Positions 24,796 to 32,916 of a DNA stretch of 64,000 nt are shown here, in pieces. Source of the stretch: Actinomadura rudentiformis (GTDB lineage: Bacteria > Actinomycetota > Actinomycetes > Streptosporangiales > Streptosporangiaceae). A program made the position numbers and the translations under genes. The DNA is taken from the NCBI RefSeq assembly GCF_008923185.1, contig NZ_WBMT01000029.1:1-64000 (forward strand). The letters are read 5' to 3'. The notes under the pieces were generated by a model. That model made no database searches and was not told the DNA's origin. It saw nothing but the letters and a program-made list of their open reading frames with translations. Position 1 is the stretch's first letter. Each line of letters starts with the position of its first letter.

Positions 24796-25704
24796 TCAAG
24801 AGTCGGCGTCGCCGCGCAGCAGCGCGGCCAGGCCCGCATCCAGGGAGGTGTTGCCGGTGTCGGCGGCGCCCTCGATCCAGTCGGCCATCGCCCGAACTCT
24901 GGCGACGTTGCGGTGGATCGCGGCGCGTTCGTCGTCGGTGAACGGCCGTCCCGACAGGTTCGGCACGATCCGGCCGCCCGCGGCCACGAACGTCGAGCAC
25001 GCCGCGATGAGGTCGATGAATCCCGTCGTGTGCTGGATGCGTTCGCGTGCCGGCTGCACGATCTGGCGGGTCCGCTCGCCCGCGGCGTGGTCGTGTTCGA
25101 CCTGGGCCCGGTTCACCAGGTGCCGGGCCGTGGTGTCGCGCATGGCCTCGCGGGCCACCGCCGGCCGCCGCAGCAGGTCGGTGGTGATCTGCGAGGCGAC
25201 CTGTTCGTCGGCGGCCAGGTCGTGGATCGCCGCGACCTTCTGCGCGACCGTGGTGGGTTCCCGGGTCTGCTGCCCGACCCGCTTGTGGGCCGTCTTCTCG
25301 GTCCACCGGCAGGTGCCGGTGCGCTCGTCCAGCGGCGGGTTGTCGATGGCCTCCCACCGCTCGGCCTCGTCGGGAATCGACGCCAGGATCGCGTGAACGT
25401 AGTGCGACACGCCCTTGCGGCGGCGCTGGGCCGGCCAGCGCGACGACACCCACCGGTAGTTGCGGATGGTATTCAGGGCCGCGCCCACATCATCGGCGAA
25501 CATCTGCAGCAGCTCGTTCACCCCGGCCATGTTCTCGACCGGTCCGTGACCTTGACCTCCATGCCGCTGCAGTGGCTCGATCTCCAGAGCCTTATCGCCC
25601 AGCCCCCACTGGCAGCGCGTCTGCAGCTCCACCAGTTCCCGCGCCTCGCGCACCAGCTCCTCATAACGTGCGCGGGTCACGTGCCCGACCATCTCCACGC
25701 TCAT
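24796..25704 (-). CDS. DUF6192-type plasmid/integrative-element protein
   Basis: A 302-residue soluble, mostly helical protein with a short ParB-like helix pattern (IRNYRWVSSRWPAQRRRKGVS in part, VAREAMRDTTARHLVNRAQ). The layout agrees with DUF6192 family proteins found beside RacP-like genes in actinomycete integrative elements. The ATG at 25704 is preceded by GGAGGCGGGGAAG. The likely role, plasmid maintenance or regulation, is inferred only from the neighbourhood. Confidence 0.6.
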   Translation of the reverse strand: MSVEMVGHVTRARYEELVREARELVELQTRCQWGLGDKALEIEPLQRHGGQGHGPVENMAGVNELLQMFADDVGAALNTIRNYRWVSSRWPAQRRRKGVSHYVHAILASIPDEAERWEAIDNPPLDERTGTCRWTEKTAHKRVGQQTREPTTVAQKVAAIHDLAADEQVASQITTDLLRRPAVAREAMRDTTARHLVNRAQVEHDHAAGERTRQIVQPARERIQHTTGFIDLIAACSTFVAAGGRIVPNLSGRPFTDDERAAIHRNVARVRAMADWIEGAADTGNTSLDAGLAALLRGDADS

Positions 25705-25841
25705 GACTTCCCCGCCTCCTCCAGCGGAAGGGGATAGAAATCTGGCGCGGCAACGACAGTGTGCACATGATCACTTCACGTGACAATCCCTGCATACAAG
25801 GTCCTTTTCCGGCGCCGCGAAAACCTGCACCGCCGACTACC

Positions 25842-25886
25842 GATCCGTTCGCGAAGGGGGCACAGATCCCCCTCGCCGAACGGATC
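25842..25886. terminator. Long stem-loop at the 3' end of the zinc-ribbon gene
   Basis: The arms 25842-25860 and 25868-25886 pair over 16 of 19 positions around a 7-base loop. The outer ten pairs are perfect (GATCCGTTCG/CGAACGGATC). It overlaps the stop of the minus-strand zinc-ribbon gene and precedes the DUF6192 operon. Confidence 0.65.
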
Positions 25887-26142
25887 AACCCGCCGAGCGC
25901 GCGGCCTGACGCCCCCGCCTCGCCCGGGTCTTGCACCGCCGCGAGCAGAACACCGCCTCCACCCGATGATCCACACCCACCACCCACACCAGCCCGCACT
26001 CCGGACACTGCGCCCGCGCTGCCGGCGAGTCGTCCTTCACCGCCGCGACATTCCCCGCCACCCGCTGCTTCCACCGCCAATTTCCCCGGTGTCGCGTTCC
26101 CGCGTTCGGCATCTCGCAGCCATGCGTGATCTTGATGTCCAT
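25885..26142 (-). CDS. Small zinc-ribbon protein
   Basis: An 85-residue basic protein with a C-x2-C...C-x3-C type metal site (AQCPECGLVWVVGVDHR, then VFCSRRCKTRARRGR), most likely a zinc ribbon that binds nucleic acid. The start is uncertain: ATG 26142 overlaps the divergent gene's upstream region, while ATG 26115 (MPNAGTRHRG) would give 77 residues. Small proteins of this kind are common on actinomycete plasmids, in line with the adjacent RacP/DUF6192 genes. Confidence 0.6.
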   Translation of the reverse strand: MDIKITHGCEMPNAGTRHRGNWRWKQRVAGNVAAVKDDSPAARAQCPECGLVWVVGVDHRVEAVFCSRRCKTRARRGRQAARSAG

Positions 26143-26152
26143 AATGGGCGGC

Positions 26153-28687
26153 ATGACGGACGCGAGGGCGCGCGAATTGCTGGCGGCGGGCTGGGAAGCG
26201 CGCGAGGACGGGATGGTGGAGCGCGTCTGGCCGGACGGGACGCGCTGGCGTTGCGTGTACGGGCCCACGAAGGCCGGACGGTGCGAAGGCGATATCCCGG
26301 AGGGGCTGATCTTTGAGGCGGGCGAGGATGTCTACGTCGTCGACGTGCTCGGATTCACCGATCCGCAGGGCATGGTGCTCGACCGGGCGGACCGGACGGC
26401 CGTTGTGCTCGACTTTCTTGCTGCGGCACCAGAGGGCAGGGGGCTCGTCCGGAACGTTCTAAAGCCGCTGATGGTCCATGCGGCGGTGTTCAGAGAGCGG
26501 TCGTTGCGTCCTGTTGGGCTCAAAGGGTTCATGCTGGAGGACATGCCGCGCCGTCCGGCGGGTCCGCTGGCTGCGGCGGTCGCCGCTGCAGACGGGTCAC
26601 CCGATCGCTGGCTGGACGTCGCGTTCGCCGCGCTGGATGCGAGGTTGCTGCATGTGGCGCTTGAGGCGCTCGACCGGGCGCTGGCCGCCGGAGCGGAGCC
26701 CGGGCTCGCCGAGCTGTGGAGGGGCTGGCTGCTCAAGGAGGCCGATCCGGCGGAGGCCGCCGAGGCTTTGGAACGAGCCGCTGACGGCGGCATGGCGGGC
26801 CCGGCGATCTGTCTCCTGGAGAGCATCCGGCCAGTGGACTGGGAACGTGCCACTCGGGAAGATCCCGCGTTCCTACGCGGCTGGCTGATCCGAGGGCTGA
26901 GGCTCGCCAAGTCCGGACGTCCCGACGACGCGCTGCGGGTACTCGATCAGGCCGCGTCCCTCCACCCTGACGCCGAGGTGCGCTACTACCGCGCCTACGT
27001 CCGGTCTTTGCTCGGGGACGATGACGCCGCGCTCGACGACCTTGCCGAGGCGATCCGCCTCGACCCGTGCATCACCGAGGACATCCTCACCGACCCTGAC
27101 CTCGATGGCCTGCGCGGACACGAAGGCTTCCGGTTGCTGACCGGCCGCCGGGCCGGCGAGAGCGAGCAGGACCCCCAGACCACCGGGGTGCTGCGGCGGT
27201 TTGCGGCGAAGGTTGCCGCCCAAGCCCCGGAGGGATGGCGGCGAGCCGACCTCACTCTCGGCGGAAGCTACAGCGGCAGATACCTCCTGGCGGACGGCAC
27301 CAAGGATCGCAGTGCCCCCCCGTTCGACGTTCTCGCCAAAGGGCTGCCCTTCACGCATGGCCGGAACAAGGTGATCAGGATGGCCGTGCACGCTTCGGGC
27401 TGGTTCGAGGCCGCTGTCGGAGGTATGGACGAGGATTCGGGTGCGGCCTTCGTCCTCGACGAGAAGGCATTGGCGAACGACCCCGGCGATGATCAGGAGG
27501 GGCCCGCCGATCTCAGCCAGGCGGGCGATCCCGACGAGGCCGTCCGGCTGCTGGGCGCCTACCTCCAGCGTCGCGAGGAGATCCTCGGTCACCCCGATGA
27601 GCTGCCCCCGCCTGCGGAGGATCGCGAGGAGGAACTCGCCGATCTGGACCCCTCGCTCCCCGACGACCTGCGCGCCCTCTACGAGGTGCTGGACGGCGAC
27701 GGCGACACCGGGCTCATCGACAACGGCTACGAGTGGCTTGCCGCGTCGGACCTGTCCTTCATCCACATGGACGGCGACCACTACTGGATGGACGGTGTGC
27801 CGTTCGACACCGATCTGCGGAACACCATCCTGGACACCGGTCCGCCCTGGGCGGTCCGGCGCTCGCGCGACAGGGCCGGCTGGATCCCGTTCGCCGACGG
27901 CGGCAGTAACGACTACCTCGCCGTCGACATGGACCCCGGGCCGGGCGGGCGTCCCGGCCAGGTCATCCGGATCGGCCTGCGGCGGCGCCATCCCGCCTAC
28001 GTCGCCGACTCGGTCACCTCGCTGCTCCGCCGGCACGTCGAGGCGCTCGACCGGGGCGACTGGGTGCACGAGGACGACCGTTTGAAGATCGATCTAGGCG
28101 ACATGTCGCTCGACCGGGAGTCCGAGAACGAACCCGGCGAGGCCACAGTCTGGGGCGACCGCGACACACTGAATCCCGGCGTGAACACCCAGGTTCTGCG
28201 TGTGAGGGGCGGGGGCGACATCGACCTCGACGCCGTACGGGGCACCCGGCTGCTGCAGATGGAGCTGGACAAGTGCCGGTCGGCCGACCTCAGCCCCCTG
28301 CAGGACACCCCGATCGAGGCACTGACCCTCCTGGGCATGGAAGCCGTCGACCTGGCGCCGCTCGCAGGCCATCCGACGCTCCGCGCGGTGACGGTGCGCG
28401 TGCACCACGCGGTCGACCTCGAAGCGCTGGTCACCGTCCCCCGACTCCACGCGCTGGACCTGGGCGGATCGCAGGCGCTGGACCTTGCTGCGCTGGGCAG
28501 GATGAAGCGTCTGCGGTATCTGTCGTTGTCGTACGAGCAGTGGCTGGAGCTTTGGCGGCGAGACGTTCTGCTGCCTGGCCTAGCGATGGCCGTACTCTCC
28601 GGCACTCCGTCCCCGAGCACAGTGGCCCAGTGGGCGCGGCGTCTCCCCAAAGGGGAACGCGTCCAGCACTACATCGGCCAGTACTGA
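26153..28687 (+). CDS. Large TPR / SMI1-KNR4 (SUKH) / leucine-rich-repeat protein
   Basis: An 844-residue cytosolic protein with several parts. The N-terminal ~130 residues are unassigned. Residues ~150-330 are tetratricopeptide-like helices (ALDDLAEAIRLDPCI). Residues ~350-450 form another unassigned domain. Residues ~460-650 are a SUKH/SMI1-KNR4 domain (LPDDLRALYEVLDGDG, YEWLAASDL, WIPFADGGSNDYLAVDMD, IRIGLR). Residues ~690-810 are leucine-rich-repeat-like (LSPLQDTPIEALTLLGMEAVDLAPLAGHPTL in register of ~22). SUKH proteins often neutralise polymorphic toxins or act as scaffolds. No toxin gene is adjacent. The ATG at 26153 is used; GGGCGG upstream is weak. Confidence 0.82.
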   Translation: MTDARARELLAAGWEAREDGMVERVWPDGTRWRCVYGPTKAGRCEGDIPEGLIFEAGEDVYVVDVLGFTDPQGMVLDRADRTAVVLDFLAAAPEGRGLVRNVLKPLMVHAAVFRERSLRPVGLKGFMLEDMPRRPAGPLAAAVAAADGSPDRWLDVAFAALDARLLHVALEALDRALAAGAEPGLAELWRGWLLKEADPAEAAEALERAADGGMAGPAICLLESIRPVDWERATREDPAFLRGWLIRGLRLAKSGRPDDALRVLDQAASLHPDAEVRYYRAYVRSLLGDDDAALDDLAEAIRLDPCITEDILTDPDLDGLRGHEGFRLLTGRRAGESEQDPQTTGVLRRFAAKVAAQAPEGWRRADLTLGGSYSGRYLLADGTKDRSAPPFDVLAKGLPFTHGRNKVIRMAVHASGWFEAAVGGMDEDSGAAFVLDEKALANDPGDDQEGPADLSQAGDPDEAVRLLGAYLQRREEILGHPDELPPPAEDREEELADLDPSLPDDLRALYEVLDGDGDTGLIDNGYEWLAASDLSFIHMDGDHYWMDGVPFDTDLRNTILDTGPPWAVRRSRDRAGWIPFADGGSNDYLAVDMDPGPGGRPGQVIRIGLRRRHPAYVADSVTSLLRRHVEALDRGDWVHEDDRLKIDLGDMSLDRESENEPGEATVWGDRDTLNPGVNTQVLRVRGGGDIDLDAVRGTRLLQMELDKCRSADLSPLQDTPIEALTLLGMEAVDLAPLAGHPTLRAVTVRVHHAVDLEALVTVPRLHALDLGGSQALDLAALGRMKRLRYLSLSYEQWLELWRRDVLLPGLAMAVLSGTPSPSTVAQWARRLPKGERVQHYIGQY

Positions 28688-28689
28688 CC

Positions 28690-28930
28690 CGAGGCTGGTC
28701 CTGACCGGAGGCTGGGCTTCGCCACGGCGCGCACGGCGAGGCCCGGGGGACGGGGCCAGGGGGCGAGGCTCCGCCGCCGGAGCGCGGGGGGAGGCTCCGC
28801 GGCCAGGCCGGGGCCGGGCGCGGGGCCTTGGGGGCTGGGCACGGGGCCCGGGATTAGGCGCGGGGCCTGGGCTAGGCCCGGGCTGGGACGCGGGCCTGGG
28901 GGCCCGGGGGCAAACCTTCCCTGGCCCAGG
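28690..28930. repeat. Purine-biased GGGGCC low-complexity stretch
   Basis: About 240 bases, very G-rich on the plus strand, made of imperfect GGCCGGGGC, GCGGGGCCTGGG and GGCTGGG units. It fills the gap between the SUKH gene and the 3' end of the protease gene. G-runs could form quadruplexes. No gene is present. Confidence 0.7.
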
Positions 28931-28980
28931 GACCGGGAGAGGTGCCCTGGGCCGTTGTGTCGGTTGGCTCGGGCGGGGGG

Positions 28981-30006
28981 TCAGTCTCGGTGGACGGCGT
29001 TACGGACGTTGATGGCGGCCGTTCCGAGCGTGGGGCTCCACTCTCGTGCGACGCCGGGGCCTTCGTTCCAGCCCTGGTGGCCGATGATGTAACCCCAGCC
29101 GCGGGAGAGGGGCATGCCGGTGATCCACGGCCCGCCGCTGGAGCCCGAGCCCATGTCGCAGCCGATTCGCCGGTAGAGGGCGTCCGGAGTGGCGGCGCCG
29201 ACGCAGAACCTCAACTTCTGGGTGCTGATGCCGTCGCGGGGCGGATGGGTCTTCGACGGGTAGCCGAACGCACGGACGTCGTGGAAGGTGGTCTCGTTGT
29301 GGGCCTCGCCGAACCGGTAGCCCTGGTAGCCGACCACGTCGCCGACCTTGCGGCCGCCCGAGGTGTTCAGCGCGATGGCGGCCATGTCGTAGCGGTGCTT
29401 CTTGCCGTCGTGGTAGCCGTTCGGCACCGACCAGCTCTTGCCCGTCCACGTGCCGTGGGGCCGCTTCCCGTCGTGGTAGTCGGGCACGAAGGCGAAGTTG
29501 GTGTACCAGCGCTTGTTGCCGCTGCTGACGCAGTGGCCCGCCGTCCAGATCGTGTTGCGGTTGGACGAGTTGATCACTGCGGCGGAGCAGGAGTAGCCGG
29601 TGCCGTTGTTGGTGTAGAAGAGCTTGCCGATCGTGCTGGCGGGCATCTTGCCGTGACCCGACCAGAGCTTGGAGGCCGAGAAGTAGTCGAGCGCCAAGGT
29701 CCCCGGTGTGGCTTGCGGCGTGACGGCCGCTGGGACGAAGCCGTCGCCGCTCTCGCCGCTGGTGCTCGGAGGTGCGGGGCTGTCATCCGCTGTCGGCACG
29801 GGGGGCTCGACCGGAATCGCGGTGGCCATGCGTTCGGGTGTCCAGTACGCCTCGACTTCAGCGGAGGAGAGGGGCGATATCCCGGCCTGGGTGCCGGTGA
29901 CGGCGGCCCAGGGATCGGTGGCGTCGAGGGCGTGGGCGGGGCCCGCAGTGAGCGGGGCGGCGGCCACGGCCATCGCGAGCAGGACGGTGCCGCGTCGGGT
30001 CGTCAA
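28981..30006 (-). CDS. Secreted trypsin-like serine peptidase (chymotrypsin fold)
   Basis: A 341-residue exported protease. The TTG at 30006 is chosen because GAGG lies about eight bases upstream and the product then starts with a proper signal peptide (TTRRGTVLLAMAVAAAPL, cleavage near AHA-L). A propeptide-like acidic, Pro-rich stretch (to residue ~100) precedes the catalytic domain with His158 (TAGHC), Asp207 (YDMAAI) and Ser290 (GSSGGPW). Cysteines at the CSAAV and GHC positions would form the usual disulfide. It resembles V8-like/streptogrisin-related glutamyl endopeptidases. It should act outside the cell; the specificity is unknown. Confidence 0.9.
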   Translation of the reverse strand: MTTRRGTVLLAMAVAAAPLTAGPAHALDATDPWAAVTGTQAGISPLSSAEVEAYWTPERMATAIPVEPPVPTADDSPAPPSTSGESGDGFVPAAVTPQATPGTLALDYFSASKLWSGHGKMPASTIGKLFYTNNGTGYSCSAAVINSSNRNTIWTAGHCVSSGNKRWYTNFAFVPDYHDGKRPHGTWTGKSWSVPNGYHDGKKHRYDMAAIALNTSGGRKVGDVVGYQGYRFGEAHNETTFHDVRAFGYPSKTHPPRDGISTQKLRFCVGAATPDALYRRIGCDMGSGSSGGPWITGMPLSRGWGYIIGHQGWNEGPGVAREWSPTLGTAAINVRNAVHRD

Positions 30007-30295
30007 GGTGGGGTCCTCATCTCGGAAGACAAAGATCATCGGGGATGGTCGGGAGAAGAGAATCACGATCTTGGTGAACGAGGCCCGTACCGAAGATGAT
30101 CTTTAGGGGCCACGTGGCTGACAGGGAAGCGGGCCTGATCGCGCCAGCGGTCACCACGGGGTGTCTGCAGGCCGAGAATGTGTGGTTGAGGAGCGACCAG
30201 CCGCGCCTGCTGGACGAAGCGGCCCGGCACGGTCGGCCATGTACGTGTGCTGGAGTCTCTGCTGCGCGCGTTTTGGGAGAGAGGCGAGTTGGGTC
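30007..30295. other. Intergenic region, nothing identified
   Basis: The 289 bases between the protease gene start and the 3' end of the TetR gene contain the protease promoter region but no frame, repeat or hairpin that I can support. Confidence 0.5.
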
Positions 30296-30961
30296 TTACG
30301 TGGCGGTGTTGCCGTTCTGCCTCCGGCGGGCTTCGAGCGCGTCCAGGATCAGGTCCAGGCCATAGCCGAACTCGCTGGTGTAGTCGTAGCCCGGCTGCAG
30401 GGCGTGGTCAACGATCATCTCCCTGAGGTACGGCAGCTCGTCCGCCGGCAGGTGATCGAGGATGCCACCGGCCACTTCCTCGACATCGTCCGGCGTCATC
30501 ACCGGCAGGTTCGCCTCCTGGAGGACGAACCCGCCGATGTAGCTGTCGATGAGCGAGATGGCGTGCGCGGCCATCGGCAACGTGAACCCGGCCTTCCGGA
30601 GGACGCCGAGGACGGCGTCGTGGTGGCGTAGCGTCGCCGGGCCCGGGTTGCGACGAGAGTCCATGAGGCCGAGAGCCCAGCTGTGCTGCAACAGGACCGC
30701 CCGCGCGGAGGAGGCCTTCGCGCGGATCGCGTCGCGCCAATCGTCGCCCCCGGCCCTGGGTAGCTCGATCGCCGCGAACACCACGTCGACCACGCCGTCC
30801 AGGATCGCGTCCTTGTTCGGTACGTGGTGGTAGAGCGACATCGCCTCCACGCCCAGTTCCCGCGCCACCCGTCGCATTGTGATCGCCTCCACGCCGCCAC
30901 GATCGGCGACGCGGATCGCGGCCTCCAGCACGCGACCTCTACTGAGCGGTTGCGGTGGCAA
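30296..30961 (-). CDS. TetR family regulator (TetR_C class)
   Basis: A 221-residue regulator with the DNA-binding domain RGRVLEAAIRVADRGGVEA, then ITMRRVARELGVEAMSLYHH. The ligand domain resembles TetR_C_1 regulators (GLDLILDALEARRR at the end). A TTG at 30961 with GGAG upstream is the best start because the longer frame would run through the tandem operator. It is divergent from a deazaflavin-dependent nitroreductase-like gene at 31084 and should repress it and itself through sites at 30998-31030. Confidence 0.88.
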   Translation of the reverse strand: MPPQPLSRGRVLEAAIRVADRGGVEAITMRRVARELGVEAMSLYHHVPNKDAILDGVVDVVFAAIELPRAGGDDWRDAIRAKASSARAVLLQHSWALGLMDSRRNPGPATLRHHDAVLGVLRKAGFTLPMAAHAISLIDSYIGGFVLQEANLPVMTPDDVEEVAGGILDHLPADELPYLREMIVDHALQPGYDYTSEFGYGLDLILDALEARRRQNGNTAT

Positions 30962-30997
30962 GACGGGCTCCAGGGACGGGACGGGACTGTTGACAGG

Positions 30998-31030
30998 CTT
31001 ACAAGCGTAAGGCAGCCTTACGAGTGTAAG
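30998..31030. promoter_or_regulatory. Tandem TetR operator CTTACnnnnGTAAG x2
   Basis: Two 14-base palindromes, CTTACaagcGTAAG (30998-31011) and CTTACgagtGTAAG (31017-31030), have centres 19 bases apart in the gap between the divergent TetR and Ddn-type genes. The perfect half-sites and position make this a strong operator candidate. Confidence 0.8.
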
Positions 31031-31083
31031 TCGCCCTGAGGCGGAATCAGCCTGAGTGGTGCCGGGGCGCGGAAGGGGATCCA

Positions 31084-31458
31084 ATGCCGATGCCGAAGTG
31101 GTGGGGCCACGTCAATAAGCGGGTGTTCAACCCTCTTACGATCGCGCGTGGGAAGTCGCCAGTGCTCATCCATGTCGGACGCGTCTCCGGGGCGACGTAC
31201 CGCACTCCGCTCGATGCGCATCCTGTCGACGGCGGCTACCTGTTCATTCTGGTATACGGCTCCGGCTCGGACTGGGTGCAGAACGTCCTTGCAGCAGACA
31301 GGGCGCGGCTCCGGGTCGACGGGCGGGACGTGGAACTCGCCTCCCCACGCCTCGTCGGGAAGGACGAGGCGTTCGAGGCCCTCCCCGATGACGTGGCGCG
31401 CCCACCAAGGGTGCTCCGCATCACCGAGTTCCTCCGCATGGACCTGGTCGCAGGGTGA
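31084..31458 (+). CDS. Nitroreductase/deazaflavin (F420)-dependent oxidoreductase, Ddn family
   Basis: A 124-residue split beta-barrel protein of the Ddn (DUF385) family: KWWGHVNKRVFNPLT at the start, the strand HVGRVSGATYRTPL, and GSDWVQNVLAADRARL near the middle. The family uses F420H2 to reduce quinones or nitro compounds, or binds related cofactors. It is divergent from TetR with a tandem operator between them, so it is probably induced by the TetR ligand, perhaps a xenobiotic that it reduces. Confidence 0.88.
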   Translation: MPMPKWWGHVNKRVFNPLTIARGKSPVLIHVGRVSGATYRTPLDAHPVDGGYLFILVYGSGSDWVQNVLAADRARLRVDGRDVELASPRLVGKDEAFEALPDDVARPPRVLRITEFLRMDLVAG

Positions 31459-31516
31459 CGACCAGCGTCCAGCGCGCGGCGTACCGCAGGTGGACGATCA
31501 GCGTGCGCGGCCCGCC

Positions 31517-32128
31517 TCAGGCGGACGCGGTCTCCCATACGAAGCCGTCGGGGTCAGTGAAAGGCCCGGTATCGCTGCCGATCACGATCCGGTGTGATCC
31601 GGTGCCCTCCTGCGAGACGCCGGTGTCCTTGGCGAGCGCCCGGCGCGGGTAGAGCGCCAGCGTAACGGCCGACGACGGGGTGTCGAACTCGACGTACTTG
31701 CCGCCGAAGCTCTTCGCCACGGCCAGGCCGCGGTCGACGTAGAACCGCTTGCTCGCCTTCACATCCGCCGCTCCCAACAGGAGTGCGACCTGGTCGATGT
31801 GCTGGGCGGCAGGGCCGGTGTCCTTCTTCTTCGAGGTCGCGATCTTGCAGATCGTCCCGTCCGGGGCGCGGACGACGCCGCCGTAGCCCCAGAATCCCTT
31901 CGTGGCCGGCTTCAGCGTCGTGGCCCCGGCGTCGAGGGCGGCGGCGATAAAAGCGTCGACGTTGCCCGGCTGGGACACCACGAGGGACAGCGCGAACCCG
32001 CGGAAGCCGGTCGTTGTCGCGTCCGAGGCACGGACGTTCACGTACGAGTCCAAACCGAAGGCCTTGTAGAAGGCGTTCGCGGCTGTGGGGTCGGGAACTT
32101 CCAGGGTGACGGATTTGAACGAGGTCAT
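31517..32128 (-). CDS. Two-domain VOC (glyoxalase-like) protein
   Basis: A 203-residue protein with two VOC modules: the first from FKSVTLEVPDPTAANAFYKA, the second from DQVALLLGAADVKASKRFYV to FTDPDGFVWETASA. Bacterial two-domain members include CFP32-type proteins and bleomycin-resistance-like binders. Catalytic metal ligands are not obvious. The ATG at 32128 follows AAAGGATCTGCC. A second VOC gene lies 80 bases upstream on the same strand, so the two may be co-transcribed. Confidence 0.85.
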   Translation of the reverse strand: MTSFKSVTLEVPDPTAANAFYKAFGLDSYVNVRASDATTTGFRGFALSLVVSQPGNVDAFIAAALDAGATTLKPATKGFWGYGGVVRAPDGTICKIATSKKKDTGPAAQHIDQVALLLGAADVKASKRFYVDRGLAVAKSFGGKYVEFDTPSSAVTLALYPRRALAKDTGVSQEGTGSHRIVIGSDTGPFTDPDGFVWETASA

Positions 32129-32208
32129 GGCAGATCCTTTGAACGAGGTGGGTTCGTCGTCTTGTCGGCCGCCGTTGAGCGGCTGATATGGCGGGGCAGG
32201 TCGGGCGT

Positions 32209-32565
32209 TCAGCGGTCTTGAAGGAGCCCGAGGACATTGCCATCGGGGTCGATGACGGTGGCGACAATGCGGCCGCCGCCGACCTCCTGCGCGGCCTCCT
32301 TCACAGTGGCCCCCGCAGCGATCACCTCGGCCAGCTTCGCCTCGATGTCCGGCACGTGCCAGTAGGCCACCGGCGAGGTCATGCCCTGCGGTCCACCGCC
32401 CGGCACCAGCCCGATGTGCTGGCCCTCGACCTCGAAGCCGACGTAGTAGGACGAGTCGGTCTGCGGCGGGATACCGAGCAGGGCTGCGTACACCGCCTTC
32501 GCCTTTGCCAGGTCGGACACGGGATGCAGAACGGTCTTGATTCCTGGGGGAGAAGAGCCAGTCAT
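32209..32565 (-). CDS. Single-domain VOC protein
   Basis: A 118-residue VOC domain (IKTVLHPVSDLAKAKAVYAA, then VIDPDGNVLGLLQ). The ATG at 32565 is chosen (GGAG five bases upstream, GTG at 32571 possible). The leader from the stretch CAGGACTACAGGAGTGACC is nearly identical to that of the DUF1801 gene at 36514. The substrate is unknown; these domains often bind antibiotics or act on small electrophiles. Confidence 0.85.
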   Translation of the reverse strand: MTGSSPPGIKTVLHPVSDLAKAKAVYAALLGIPPQTDSSYYVGFEVEGQHIGLVPGGGPQGMTSPVAYWHVPDIEAKLAEVIAAGATVKEAAQEVGGGRIVATVIDPDGNVLGLLQDR

Positions 32566-32639
32566 GGTCACTCCTGTAGTCCTGAGTCACATTGACCCGC
32601 TGGGCGCGTATTCAAAGCTTCTCTCCCGGCCTGGCCAGT

Positions 32640-32890
32640 CCACATCCGTGGCGACCACGGACCCCTCCACTGATCGACGACACGGACGAACCACACGGAC
32701 GAACCGCATGAGTCGACCGCATGAGTCGACCGCATGAGTCGACCGCACGGGGCGTGCGCACGGAGCGGCGGCACGGGCGGGTTGCACTGGGCGGCGGCAC
32801 GGACGGGCGACACGGGGCGACCGTGTGAGTGGGCGCAGGGGGCGACGGTACGGAGGGGGCGTGCGGGCGGCCGCGCGGGGCGATGGGGGT
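32640..32890. repeat. Low-complexity intergenic repeats
   Basis: Starts with CACGGACGAAC repeats and three copies of CGACCGCATGAGT, then drifts into GCGGCACGGGCG and GGGCGAC units, up to the start of the LuxR-type ATPase gene. No gene is supported in this 350-base gap. Confidence 0.7.
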
Positions 32891-32916
32891 GGTTGCTGCG
32901 GAGGGGGGCGGATGGG

